Part shown: positions 1 through 12,311 of the stretch, piece after piece | Layout: each line of letters begins with the position of its first letter | Numbering within the stretch: the first letter of the stretch is position 1 | Source: Medicago truncatula | Taxonomy: Eukaryota; Streptophyta; Magnoliopsida; Fabales; Fabaceae | Length of the DNA: 64,000 nt | Assembly (NCBI RefSeq): GCF_003473485.1 | Contig: NC_053043.1 | Coordinates: 10,116,001-10,180,000 of the forward strand | Reading direction: 5' to 3' | Made by a program: the position numbers and the translations under genes | Notes under the pieces: generated by a model | The model's input: only the letters and a program-made list of their open reading frames with translations | What the model was told of the DNA's origin: nothing | The model's database searches: none

Positions 1-213
1 TATAGCTGTGTTATGTATTTTTTACTTTTTTTATTTTTTTATTTTTTATATATATACTAGGTGTGTTACGTAATCTTAACTTGTTAGATTTTCAATCAAT
101 GGTGAATGAAACACTATGTAGATGTGTTGATTTAATATTTTCCGGATAGTAGAACATGAAGATTTTCACAATTAATTTTAATTACGTGCTTATTTCACAA
201 TTAATTTTCCGGA

Positions 214-510
214 TATATTAACCTTAGATTTAATTTATGCAAAATGACATCTTTTATTTCTAAATGTTAACCCGTGACGCAATATTAACCGTAGATTTTA
301 CCTAATTTTTTCGTGTGACTTTACTATATTAACCCTAGATTTAATTTATGCAAAATGTCATCTCTTATTTCTAAATGTTAACCCGTGACGCAACATTAAC
401 CCTAGATTTAACGTATTTTTTTACGTGACTTTACTATATTAACCCTAGACTTAATTTATGCAAAATGTCAGCTCTAATTTTAACCTAATTTTTCCCTCCA
501 GACTTTTACA
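214..510. repeat. Tandem repeat of about 110 bp, 2.7 units
   Basis: Three head-to-tail units begin near 214, 325 and 435, each opening with TATATTAACC and followed by a shared TTTAATTTATGCAAAATG block. The third unit is cut short near 510. The array sits just after a segment (60-180) that matches the leader intron of CBL copy 2 (about 14250-14340), so it probably lies in the expanded leader intron of CBL copy 1. No coding potential seen. Confidence 0.8.
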
Positions 511-3500
511 TTTAATGTTTATCTAAGGTAAAATAATAACCTTAGATAATCACGGCATAAAAAAAAATTCTTCGAAAGAAAAGATGTTAAAACAACGGAA
601 CATTGTGATTCATCATAAAATATGTATGGGCTGATTTAGAGATCATATAATCAGTTTATGAGATTAGGAATTGACATAATATTTAGGATGAAAATAATTG
701 GAACCAATTAGAGTGATTGTTTTGCGCTTTCCTTTTAGAATTGTTCTTGACACCTGGTTTGGGAAATGCTAAACAGGGAAATAACAATAATATTAGTCTA
801 ATGCATATTAACATGGATAAGACATATGCGAATATAGTTACATATAATTTATAAAATAAAGGTAGCATAACTGATTTTAAGTTAAAGAAAATATATCATG
901 ACTTCTAATTTATCTTCCTAAAAAGGCTAGATAAATGCATTCATGTGCATTATATGAACCCCGTTGACCAATTAACATTGTTGAAACAAATGGAAATTAA
1001 GCATCGCTCCCGCATGTGCATCTATAGCTAGCACCATTTGACAATGATGTCTTCAAACATTTGGTGAAACTCTCATAATATTATCCAAACTGGTTAAGAT
1101 TGAATTTAGTTGCTTTCCAAATAGTGATGCAATATGTATCCTAACACAAATATGCACATGAAATAAAGAATAATGCAATATGTATTTTTAATTTGTGCAT
1201 AAAAAATTCAAAGCATGTTTGTGCATAAAAAAAACAGACCTTGACTAAGTTTATAAATTCAACAATTGGCCTAACTTGAGACAGATTGAAAAAATCGTTG
1301 TACGAAGTACATTGAGAAGAAGCCGAACTCTGACTTAAGTTCTGACTGATGCTTTGACTCTAAGCTTGAGAAGTGTTAAGGTCACGACAACAATTCAAGA
1401 AACATGGTAAAAAAACAATCAAATCAGATTGTGAAATAATAATTTACTCTAACACTGTATTGTGAAATCATAATACAAACTTACTAAGTCTTAAACTTCT
1501 CAACAACCGGATAATATAGGTTGATGAGCAGCCTCGAACCTGACCAATTGTTACATATATTTGGGTTGCCATTGACTACAAAATGGAAGCAAAGAACTCA
1601 AGGTAAATAGATGGTAAATGATAAAGCTACGAAATATTTTTTCCATAGTGTTACATCAACTATATTCTCACTGCATAAGGAAAGACATCTTTCATGTCAT
1701 TATCAAACTTATACAAAATCCTATCATCTTATGCTGACAAATAAGAAAATAATACCTTTTATCTTTCAACACAATATTCGTACACAGTTTCTTTCTAGTC
1801 CCAATTGGAATTATCTTGACAATCTCATCAAGAAGCCCGATGATTTCTTAAAAAAATTACTATTATAAATGTTGGAATTTATACTATATGATATTATATT
1901 TGTTGGTGTCATGGAAACATATATGTTTAGTTTTTTTGAATAAGAAAAAGATATTGAAATATAATATTAAAAAATAAAGAAAAGGTTCCCAGCGTGAGTT
2001 GAAAAGAGGTGTTTGTGAAATAAATTGTGGAGAAATAGTTTTTTAAAGTAACATTCAACAACTTCTGGTCAAAGCTCATTCCATTCAATTTTATGTGTTC
2101 AAAAAATGTTCATTTTTTAGTAAGTACTTAATTGATATTGTGTTTGGCCTAACTTCTCCTTAAAAATGTAGAGAAGTTTGAAAAAAGTCGGGTCAAACGA
2201 TACCTTAATCTTCCACAACGGCAATGTAGAAGCAACTGAATTTGGGAGAAAAAATTGAAAAATAGTCAAAAATATAAAAATTGGAAAATAATTAAAAGTT
2301 ATTAAAAATATAAAAATTAGAAAATAATTAAAAAAATTGGTTAGGGGCAAAAATGAAAATTCATATGCAACCTTTAAAAAAAAAACTCAACCAATTAGTA
2401 ATTTATCAAATTGCCCCTAATAGGGGCAAAATGGTAAATTCAAAGGACATTTCTTTTAATATAAGTATATAGATGTTTATCCTCAGAAACTGAGAAAAGG
2501 GAACACTTGAACTAAAATGTTACGGATTTTTATATCGTTTATATATCTTTCTCTGTGCTTCTTGTCTTGATCAGTCTAAGTGATGATCACACAACATTAT
2601 TGATTGTTTGTCAGCTTAATTTGCCTTCAATACTTATCTGTCACCTTTTTTATTTATTGCTCTAACATTTTTTTTATGAATGCGTGCTTAAGATGTTGAA
2701 ATTAGTATTTTTGTGAACTTGGTGATTAGTGGGAACTGGGAATAAATTACGAGAAAAAGGTTTCATATGTACAACTTTTTGTTACGTATCAAAATAGAGG
2801 TGGTGCTATAAAGTTAGAAATAGAAATTAAATTTTGCTATCAAGTATTTTAGGAATAAATCCCAATGAAAATAACCTAAATTCAATTTCTATACTATAGT
2901 TGGCTAGTCCAACCGGTATGAAAAAAACTAGATTTGTGTCTGACTTAAGTATGGGAGGTCGAAAATCTGAATTACGGCAGGTTAGAAAATTTTTAAAACT
3001 CATCATTATTAAAATTATTATTATTATCATTTTATTTTATTTCATAGATTCAATCCATTAGATATAACAAAGAACATTTTTTTTGTCAAGAACATTGTTC
3101 GCTAAGTTGTGGGAGTCTAGCACATTCCGCTAAAATTATTCATTATTAGTTGTTACTCATACATGAGTCTACCCAATTTATATACAACCCCACATGATTT
3201 GGTACTCTACTTGAAACAATGAGATCAGTAGCAAAATGCTATGCTAATATTCAAGCATCCACCCACATTAAAATTTCTTCATTCTGGAAGTCATAACAAG
3301 AAATTAAAATTTTTATCATCATGATCACAATGTAGCAAAAGCGGAATGCAATTTAATCTTTTTTCTTGTGTCTTTCTATTTAAAGGTAAACAAACAAACA
3401 TTCACCAAAACTATATATATTTAATAACGTGCATGTGATCACAATTTGGATTTTCTGTAAATTCTTATATAAGTTGAATTCAATTCAAAACATGTCTAGT

Positions 3501-3979
3501 ACATGTAACATGATTGCCACATTTACATAAACTGAAAGGTTTGCTACATGTCCATGAATAAGGAGGAATGTATTAAAACCGAATTGAATCGGATGGTTCA
3601 ACTAGTTGAACTGTGAACGAACAATGCTTACGGCGTTTCCTTGAATAGTTTGATCGTGGTTTTGTCTGGACTCGAACATTTTAAAGTCGTCAACTCAATG
3701 TCTGGTTGTTATATAGTTATTCACTTTGGTTATGCAAATTTTTATGTTCTGCATGTTTGGTTTATTTTGGTCAAGAAATTTAAGTTCTTTATAAAGTTCA
3801 ATAGTTATTGGAGTTTTTCTTCTTTATTCTATGCAAGTATTGATCAAGTATAGATCCTAGTGTTTGTGTCATATTGATTGTATTAAGTAATATAGATGTT
3901 ATAATCTATGTTTTGTATATATGTTTTCTTTTCTTTATAATCTATGATTGTATTTTCTCTTGGTGTTTGGGAGTTTCAG
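511..3979 (+). other. Gene-free region, probably the long leader intron of CBL copy 1
   Basis: No credible gene. Short segments match the leader introns of the paralogues: 60-180 matches about 14250-14340 (copy 2), about 2495-2545 matches 14540-14590 (copy 2), and about 3120-3560 matches 24120-24560 (copy 3). A splice acceptor at 3979 (TTTCAG), 34 bases before the ATG, matches the acceptors at 14695 and 24878. The leader exon found upstream of copies 2 and 3 was not found here, so for copy 1 it would lie before base 1 or be lost. The rest is AT-rich unique or decayed repeat sequence, and an 85-codon ORF at 1611-1868 has no recognisable features. Confidence 0.5.
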
Positions 3980-4013
3980 TTACGTAGTTTGTTGATATGT
4001 GCTGGAGAACAAG

Positions 4014-7000
4014 ATGTTGCGTTGCTTAGACGGATTGAAAAATTTGTGCGTTGGTGTGGTAAATTGGTGTTATAGCAAAGTATCAGGCTCAAAGCCACCT
4101 CCTAGTGGTTTAGAAAATCCAGAAGAAATTTCAAGAATAACAGTTTGTATGTTATGATCATTGCCATATTACTTTCCATTTTATGATATTAAGAACTTTG
4201 GAGGGATGCAAATTGCAGTGTTATCTATCGCAGATAGCGGAAATAGTGTTTCATTCAAATTCTGCTATATGCAATAGTGCTATAGCGCCGCTATTTGAAA
4301 ACATTTAATACTAAATAGCAGCATATCAAGGAAAAATAGTGATTTGTTCGAATTCTGCTACTCTACAACACTACAGCATCACTATTTAACAACATTGTTA
4401 AATAGACAATCCAATCATTTATATATGAACTTCGTTGATAGCTGTTTTGAATTAGCATATATTGAATTTGTTCCGATTATCAACAGATATGATTTTAGCA
4501 ACTAGATTCAAAGCACAAACAGAATTTAATAAGCAACAGATATCATTTTAGCATATATTCAAATTCAAATTCAAAGCACAATCCTATATGTTTGTGCTTT
4601 GAATCTAGTTGCTTATTTTTCTGTTTTGATTTTCATACTATCATTTTACCAATAGGATTTTAGGAAACTGGTAGGTAGAAATGAACCTGTATCATACTAT
4701 ATGATTTTACCATTTTCAATTTACTAAGCTTCTAGTTAGGGCTTGAACAGAAGTAACTTGTTTTAGCATCAATGCAGTTAGTGTAAGCGAGGTTGAAGCA
4801 TTGTACGAACTATTTAAGAAGATTAGCAGTGGAGTTGTTGACGATGGACTGATCACTAAGGTTAGTCATCTCATATCATGATCAATGGTTCTACAAGTAT
4901 TTTGTTTTAGGGCCATTTATCGTTTTTGGCATGCAAACATACCATTTTTCACTTTTAGTTTCTGGAAAAAAGATATTTCTTGTTTCAAAAATAAAAGAAT
5001 GAAAGATATTTAAACCTGTTTTATAATATTGTTTGTTCAACTTTTTGGTAATGGTATTCATTCTAGCTGATTAGTATAATCAAAAGTGTCTTATAATTAT
5101 ATTACAGGAAGAATTTCAGTTGGCCTTATTCAAGACAAGCAACAAACGAAGTCTGTTTGCAGAGAGGGTACTTAAAAGCTTTCACTCGTGATTTTGTTTG
5201 CAACTTATTACGTACCTTTCTTCCCAAGTAAAATAGAAAATAATATTACATGCTACATACATATGATATGAACACTGGTAAATATTTGCTTGTTATTCTT
5301 TTCAAATTATGTAGGTGTTTGACATGTTTGACACAAATTCCCATGGAGTACTCGATTTCAAAGAGTTTGCATCTGCTCTGTCTATTTTCCATCCAATTGC
5401 ACCAATTGATGATAAGATTGATTGTAAGTGTGACAAATATTAAGACTTCAAATCTTAGACAACAACTTTTTATATTAGAAAGGAAATTCTTTTTGGACCT
5501 GGATTCCATGCAGTTAGAAAAGAGCTGTTACGTGTGTTAATTGATCTCACCCATTAGTTTAAGATTGGTCGGTTCACATTACAACTTTACAATGTTATTT
5601 TTAAATAATATTTACCATTGTTGATTTGAGATCTGAAAGCCGAGATCAATAACAGTGTCACACATTAACTGCATGGAATCCAAAGCCTAGTTCATATGCT
5701 TGTCGTTAGTTCCTAATTAACTTTCCCTTATTACAGTTTTATTCAGACTGTATGATCTTAAACAGCAAGGATATATAGACAGAGAACGGGTAATTTGTAA
5801 TTTAATTTCTTTTTATATGATGTTGAATAAATGGAGTTTGCAACCATTCACCTTCAACATTAACTATCAATCAATGCATATCTAAAATCTTGTTTTAGAT
5901 TCATATAGGTCAAGTTTTTGTAATTGTGTCTTTGCTTCCTTGGAGTTACTCTACACAAACATGCTTCTAATATCGATATGCATCTGATATAACACTTGTA
6001 ATTCAAATCTTGTGTATAGTTGAAACAAATGGTGGTAGCTACTCTATCGGAATTTGGCATGAGACTTACAGAAGAAATGCTTAATAGCATCATGGACAAG
6101 GTGATTTATCTATCTGATAACACTATAGTCTATATGTATGTCGAATCTTATTATGTTCACATTCCACAAGTCTAGGTAAATTGTGAAATTAATTAATAGG
6201 TTTTCTTTATTTTTATGTTAGTTAATCTACACATTTTATTTTTCTTTTCACTCTTCTTGATAATCTATTGAACGGAAAAAAAACATTAACCAACATATGC
6301 AACTTATATGCAAATTATTTAAATTAATGTTGACTACTTGATGATTAGGACAAGCCAGAATCATTATTGCAATATTATAATCTTGTCTATAGAGCTATTG
6401 CTAACATTATCAATGATGTTTCAGACGTTTGAGGAAGTGGACACAAATCATGATGGGAAGATTGACAGAGAAGAATGGAAGAACCTTGCTATGCAGCAAA
6501 CATCGCTTTTGAAAAATATGACTCTTCCCTATCTCACGTGAGTTTCTTCTTGTTGCTATTAACACCATTTCAATTTTGCATTTCTTGTCAACCAGGGATG
6601 GAAGTCTTGCTATTATATATTAGAATGTGCATACCATGCTTTAAAAATGTGGTCACAATTGCAGCTGTGGTTATTCCGCAAACCTTTTCTTTCTTTTAGC
6701 GGCATGCCCTTATGTATATGCCCCTTTCTATTTGTCAAAAAAACTACCAACTCACCAAAGAGCACTTTAATGAGATGATTTGAATCTCTTCCTGCTTAAC
6801 TAGAAGTCTTGGGTTTGAATTCATACCTGAGAATATAGTCGCGTTAAAACTAATGAGGATATTGGATTATGTAGTTAATATACAAGCCTAAATCCTAATC
6901 AATGACTTTGATTTTTTCATAGTTAGCATCTTGAGTATATCTATATTTTGTTTCTCAAGAAATTGGAAGCATGTTTCTCAATCCTAATCTATTTTTGGTG

Positions 7001-7140
7001 AAATGGATGTTTAATTAAACATCGATTAGCATTTTGTTACCAAGCTTTACAATCTAACATCTCTCAAATTGTTTGTTTGCAGAGAAATCACAACCACATT
7101 TCCTAGTTTCATATTCCATACTCAAGTTGATGATGATTGA
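4014..7140 (+). CDS. Calcineurin B-like calcium sensor (CBL2/3-type), copy 1 of 3
   Basis: Four-EF-hand calcium sensor of the plant CBL family, which binds and activates CIPK kinases. The N-terminus resembles the vacuolar-membrane CBL2/3 type, with cysteines 4, 12 and 19 as possible S-acylation sites. Eight coding exons: 4014-4146, 4778-4860, 5108-5167, 5315-5423, 5737-5789, 6020-6100, 6425-6537, 7083-7140. All have GT-AG borders and give 229 residues without interruption. EF1 is the degenerate long loop (about residues 62-75), EF2 is 98-109, EF3 is 135-146 and EF4 is 179-190 ([12 protein letters not shown]). A C-terminal FPSF motif (217-220) matches the family's CIPK-phosphorylated motif. 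Odd point: position 12 of the EF3 loop is Arg146 instead of the usual Glu. The start was chosen because the same ATG context is kept in copy 3. First of three tandem paralogues; family call is firm, clade less so. Confidence 0.9.
4215..4401. repeat. Dispersed AGCGG-rich repeat in intron 1 of CBL copy 1
   Basis: An AT-rich block with recurring ATAGCGG/CCGCTAT and 'ATTCTGCTA' motifs. The same family is recognisable at 25121-25300 (intron 1 of CBL copy 3) and 40730-40911 (intron 2 of the DUF2431 gene). A shortened remnant lies near 14925-14975 in copy 2. Internally repetitive; probably a non-autonomous element, but its ends and TSD were not resolved. Confidence 0.6.
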
Positions 7141-7395
7141 AGCAACTGCATCTTCTGTCAGATTGATGTTTCTTGGCTGCTTATGAGTTTGGCATGAAGG
7201 AATTGGTTAAAATGGATTTATGAACTTCTGTATATATTTTCATTTAACTGAATTTCGCATTGCCTTTTTGGGTATGTAAGGTTTATCCATTGGATAAGTT
7301 GGTTGGATTAACTTCAACCTAGAATATCAAAGTATTTCAGAATTTGAACTAGTGGGTTTTAGAAATGAATTTATTTGACAATATGGTTTGTGAAT

Positions 7396-8330
7396 GAGGA
7401 AATTACACCCCCTCCCTGGAGAGATTATGATATTACACTCCCCTCCTCTCTTATGATTAATTATACAACTTAGTCCATTTAACTTAACACTGTTAAAGAA
7501 GTTTTCTTAAAAAAAATATTATTTAATAAGTTTAGATTGACAATAATATCCTTTTTTTAAGTCTAATATTTTACTCTTCATTTCACTACCTTCTTCTACC
7601 TATGGCAAGCCCTAACCCTTATTCTTTAACGTTTCTTACTAATCTGGTGGCTGGTGTTATTTTTTTATGCCCATTTTCTTCCTTCTTTGACTTTGCCTTT
7701 TCCTTTTTGTCCTTTCTCTTTTTATTAATCGACTGAATCTATTAATTCTTAGGATCAAATTTTATGAATCTATAAATCTTGTTTTTGGGAGCATGATAGA
7801 GATCGATGCATCAGGTATTTCATTCATGATATTATATGTCCTTGTATTCACTCACATTAATATGTCAAAAAATAGATTAATATTTAAAGAATCAGATTAT
7901 TAGGTTAAGTAAAATGGATAAAGTTCTAAATATGTTGTTATAGTCAACTAAAAATAGCGATGAACAAAATAGAAACAATGATAAGTTTCCTCCTTAAGGC
8001 TTCTCTCAAGACTTCCTCCTCCACTTTTATTTCCTGCACAAATATAAGAGAAATAAATAAATGTAATCAGATTTAATTTTGTTTACATACATTTGAAATT
8101 ATATAAATGATTTACATAAGGAAAGAGAAAAAGCAATGACAGAGAGTTGTTGATAAAGGCTATTTTAGTAATACTAAATTTATTTAACGGTGCTTAACTT
8201 CCCGCTAACGGAAGAATAAAAAAATGGATCAAAAATCATCTTTCAAGGAGGATAATGTGTGTTTCAAAATAGAAGGGAAGGGGAATGTAAAAGTAGCATC
8301 TCTCTAGAGAGGGGGATGTAATTTATTCAT
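7396..8330. mobile_element. Non-autonomous TIR DNA element inserted 3' of CBL copy 1
   Basis: The ends are inverted repeats of about 50-60 bp. The left arm reads AAATTACACCCCCTCCCTGG and the complement of the right arm reads AAATTACATCCCCCTCTC. Copies 2 and 3 run straight through this point (GAATGGCTCAAG near 17220, GAGTGGCTCAAG near 27916), whereas copy 1 has GAATG, then this block, then GCTCAAG. The insertion is therefore later than the triplication. Superfamily not settled because no clean TSD was seen; borders are accurate to a few bases. No ORF. Confidence 0.7.
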
Positions 8331-9027
8331 TGCTCAAGTAAACTGATAACATTTTTTTTTAACATTTTGATTCATAGGAGAATCCCCCATAATAATGGCT
8401 GTAATAGGTTGGATAGAGTTAGGTTTTGCAAGATGTAAGTTTAATAACTTTAAAAATCTTTTTTCTTTATGGCATGAAACCTGACATTTTTAGTTCAAAA
8501 GTCTTCTAAAAATTTCTTACCCTTCAGCCGTTCGCTATTTAACAAACAAACAAAAAAAAAAAACTTGATTTGATATTGATTTGGCGTAGGCTAGACAAAC
8601 AATATGGTCAAAGATTCGAAATATAGCAGGTGTAAGAAATTGTTCTTATTATAAAAAAAGGTGTAAGTAATTGTTTTTATTTTATTTCAAGAGGTGTAAG
8701 TAATTGTTGTTTCTGCGTCTATTGTGGTTGTTTTGTAAGGCATTTCTCTTCTAACTTCTCAGGAAGGCATTAATATATATATATATATATATATATATGT
8801 GGAAGAAAAAAATATATATCATCAAAAGATTAAGCTGTCTATCAAAAAATTAAGCTCATTTTCTCTGCATGTTGTATACGCTGTTAGGATACCAGAAATG
8901 TCGAATGTAATGTTCGCAACAACACAAAAAAAAAAAACTTAAAGTAAAGTGCAAGAAGGAAAAAATACAAGGTATTTTCTTTTAGGGGAATAATACAAGG
9001 TATTTGTTAACCACCTACATCTAGGAG
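8331..9027. other. 3' flank of CBL copy 1, gene-free
   Basis: Continues the duplicated 3' flank, with segments similar to 17225-17430 and 27920-28200. It includes a (TA)n run near 8772-8798 and poly-A tracts. No gene seen. Confidence 0.5.
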
Positions 9028-9380
9028 CAGGGCCGTCCCTGGGAGGTGCAAACAACTCTATAGAGCTGGGTCTTCCCAATTTTGGGGTCTAATTTTTATT
9101 ATTATTTTTTATTTATATATAATGCACAAAAAATGTTTATATATACTTGTAGCATTGTGAATTTAACATCGGTGAAAGGTGTGGCCTAATGGTAAAACAC
9201 GCTAGTAGTGTTATGCGTGTTGACTGCGGTTTGATTCCTAGTGATGGCATTTGTTCACATTTTATTATTTTTCACCATTACACTAGTTTTTTTTTCTCTA
9301 TTTTACAAAAAAAATTGTATTTGTTTAGGGGCCAATTTTTTTAAGAGAGCCGAGTCTCAGATTTTACAGGGACGGCCCTC
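9028..9380. mobile_element. hAT-type MITE with 8-bp TSD
   Basis: A 353-bp element bounded by inverted termini CAGGGCCGTCCCTG (left) and CAGGGACGGCCCTC (right). It is flanked by a perfect 8-bp direct repeat TCTAGGAG at 9020-9027 and 9381-9388; an 8-bp TSD is the hAT hallmark. The interior holds a tRNA-promoter-like stretch (about 9178-9240, TGGCCTAATGG and GGTTTGATTCC), probably from a captured or nested SINE. No transposase. Confidence 0.88.
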
Positions 9381-9388
9381 TCTAGGAG

Positions 9389-11046
9389 CATCCAAATCAA
9401 GAAGGATGCTCCTATATCATATGAACTTCTTTAAATAAACAATGTGATATAAGTTTAAATAGACTAGCGAATTAATAGATCAATTAGATTAAAATATCTT
9501 TTGATAGTCAACATGGTATTTTTTTACGGGATTTGACTATATATTGTATCATATTTCAATTCTAGTTTATAATAATACATTTATATATGCGAAAAATTAA
9601 TGTATACTAATAAGTTTAAATAATTGAAAAAGTTAACAAATTTATATTTTAATTCAAAGTACAAAATATAAGATTTTAATAAATAATATTATTCAGATTT
9701 ATTTAAATAAGCCGAACTAATAGGTTTAAGAGATTTTTTGAATGGCTTCTGGTCTAGCCTTTTAAGCTAAATAGACTTCTAAAAAAACTAGACCTTCTCT
9801 ATTTAACAAAAAAATTTAGCCTAACCTACTCTGTCGTAGACTAGGCCGTAGACTAGGCCGTAGGCTACCCTAGCCTATTCCCATCCCTAGTGATGGAAGT
9901 CAAAGACAGCGTATTTTAACCGGTGGGATAATGGATCTAGAATCTAGATAATGGTTCATGCTAGAATCTTCAAAACCTTTTCGACGTCCCTTCATACCTT
10001 TTAAGGAATCTTTAATGTGTGTTTGCATATACAAAATAAGGAAAATTTGGAAACAAAAAAAAAAAACTTAGCCTTCCCACCCAAAACCTTTCTTATGTAC
10101 AAAATAATGAAAATTTGAAACAAATAAAAAAAAAAGAAAAAAAAAAAAAGATAAACACACTCACCAGACACATCCCAACATAACACGACTCAAGACCTTA
10201 TTTGTTAAATCCCGTATTATAATTTAAAATCATGAGTCATATAGGCTCTGTTATGGAAATTTTGGAAGAAAAAAAAAAAGTATAGGTAAGATTCAATTTA
10301 AGACCAATTTGCAAAATTTGAAATCTATAGGGACCAATGTGAAAAAATTGATAGAAATATAAGGATCAATTTAAGATTCAAATTATATAGAGTAATACAA
10401 GAACCAATATACAAAATCATAGGGACCATTGTGAAAAATTATATGGACTAATTTATATTTTATTTAATATTTTTTTCATATATACAATATTGTATTTTCT
10501 GGTCCGGGTCTGGCATTCAAACATATTGAAATTCGATATTTTAAGGCAAAGCTTGCAGTGAAAATGAATACATGCATTATTAATTAAAGATTGGAGAATT
10601 AATTAGATTATTATAATAATCATTGTAGTTGTGCGCAAAGGATACTACAGGTTATAAACTTCTATGATGTCGTCGCAAAAAAAAACGGATTTAAATCCGT
10701 CATTTTTGAGAAACACTTTATGATTAAAAAAACATCTTTGAACGAAAACTAAAAATGAATTAAAATAACACTAACTATTTTTTTCCTCTTAAAATCACTT
10801 TACGATTTCTTAACCAGAGGGAGTATTAGATCAACGAGAGTATTAGACTTTATTTCTTTAATATTTAATAAAAAAAACTTCATTAAAATTTTAATTTTTT
10901 TTGGAAACTTCCCAATTTAATTAAATCATATTTAAGATGTTAAATACAAAATTTTAATAAATATTTACGATTTGTAGATATTTTTTATGTAGTTAACCAT
11001 AATATGCAATATAAATGTTAAAAATGGTTTTATGAGCATCCAAAAA
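9389..11046. other. AT-rich gene-free stretch with decayed repeats
   Basis: No gene recognised. Contains a repeated GTAGACTAGGCCGTAG motif near 9834-9870 and stretches of 'GGGACCAAT' type repeats at 10290-10450 typical of decayed MITEs, with many A/T homopolymers. The ORF at 10001-10186 is homopolymer-driven and not credible. Confidence 0.5.
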
Positions 11047-11057
11047 GGTAGTTAGCG

Positions 11058-11196
11058 TGGTCCCTGTGAGCTTAACTCAATTGGTAGAGACAATGCATAA
11101 TATATGCAAAGGTCGGGGTTTGAACCCCGGACAACTCACTTATTCTATATTTAAAATGTGTAAGCTCCAGCCACTAGGCTACTTGACAAAAAAAAT
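11058..11196 (+). mobile_element. tRNA-derived SINE
   Basis: Begins GTCCCTGTGAGCTTAACTCA with A-box-like (TAACTCAATTGG) and B-box-like (GGGGTTTGAACCCC) sequences and ends in an A-rich tail. Flanked by near-identical GTAGTTAGCGT and GTAGTTGGCGT, a likely TSD. Same family as the copies at 17663, 29060 and 61812 (reverse), but with a longer 3' part. Confidence 0.75.
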
Positions 11197-11208
11197 GTAG
11201 TTGGCGTT

Positions 11209-11962
11209 ATTTCATTTCATTCTTAGTTTTCCTTTTGAGAAATTTTGAAAAATATAACATTTAAATTGAATTTTAATTCATTTTCTAAAATTCCTTTAAA
11301 AAAAATCATTTTCTAAAATGACGGATTTAAAGCCGGAAAATATACAACGGCATGGGAGAATTCGCCATTGGTTTATACCAAAAAAAAATACATGACTTTT
11401 TTTTGGATCAAATTCAAGAATTTAATTTCTATGAATATTAATTTTTCAATGCTTATTATTTTAAATGTAAAAGTTGTAGGATAATATATATTGAATTCTT
11501 TAAATTATTATTTTAATAAATACTAAATTATTATAATATTTTAATTAATTAAATACTAAAACACTAAATGTTTCAAAGACTTTATGCAGAATTTCCTTTA
11601 ATTTTACTATCAAAGTAATTAGAAATAATATTAATGTTTGCTCAAAATAAATATTTGATGCAAAAATAAAAGTTATTTTCATTCTGAATCAGTATACTTT
11701 TGAAACCACTTTACATTCTTATACTTTTAATTAGAAAAAATTCCCTTCCCTTTTCTATACAGTTTTTTTTTCCTCTTGAAGATTTGAATAAAACTAATTT
11801 TATTAGATTTTGTTGATTTAAATTAAAACAGCATACAAAAACAAAATAATATTCTATAACAATAAAAAGTGAAAAGCTGAAAATAGAGAAGATTTCCATG
11901 CACCATCAAATTTGAATTTCTCCCATCAAAGATTTCATTCATTATAAAGTATTAGTTTGAAG
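11209..11962. other. Gene-free AT-rich stretch
   Basis: No gene, RNA or clear element recognised. Low-complexity A/T tracts dominate. Confidence 0.5.
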
Positions 11963-11977
11963 CCAATGACTGAATAT

Positions 11978-12295
11978 TTTTTTTTTGAACAAGCTAAAAT
12001 GAGATATATTAATAAAGAGTTTTGTTCCCTAGCACAAGGAGTGCCAAAGGAGACAAAACAAAGTTACAAAATAGTTCCAATCAAACCACAAAAGATATGA
12101 ACGAAAAATACATCATACATCAGCCAATCCCTAAACAAGCAAGGGGACGCTGCCGCCATAAATGATAACCAAAAGGAAAGCACACATTTTTTGCTTTCAA
12201 CCATTTGAGAGATGTAATCTTAACCTTCTCAAGAAGTTGCTCTGTTGTATTAGCTGTGTTGACAAACAATCTATTATTTCTTTCATTCCAAACAA
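11978..12295 (-). mobile_element. 5'-truncated L1-type LINE tail with 15-16 bp TSD
   Basis: Read on the minus strand, it encodes the C-terminal end typical of plant L1 LINE ORF2 (WNERNNRLFVNTAN..., then ...LWRQRPLACLGIG and stop), followed by a 3' UTR and a poly-A tail, seen as poly-T near 11978. The direct repeat CCAATGACTGAATAT(T) occurs at 11963-11978 and 12296-12311. This is target-primed insertion with strong 5' truncation; the repeat quality suggests a fairly young event. Confidence 0.9.
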
Positions 12296-12311
12296 CCAAT
12301 GACTGAATATT

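Noticed and set aside
1611-1868. 85-codon ORF upstream of CBL copy 1
   Set aside because: No recognisable motif, no promoter or splice context, and it lies in what looks like the leader intron of copy 1.
5250-5540. ORF overlapping CBL copy 1 exon 4
   Set aside because: A frame shadow: the true frame of exon 4 ([11 protein letters not shown]) explains the conserved splice sites, and the same shadow occurs in copy 2.
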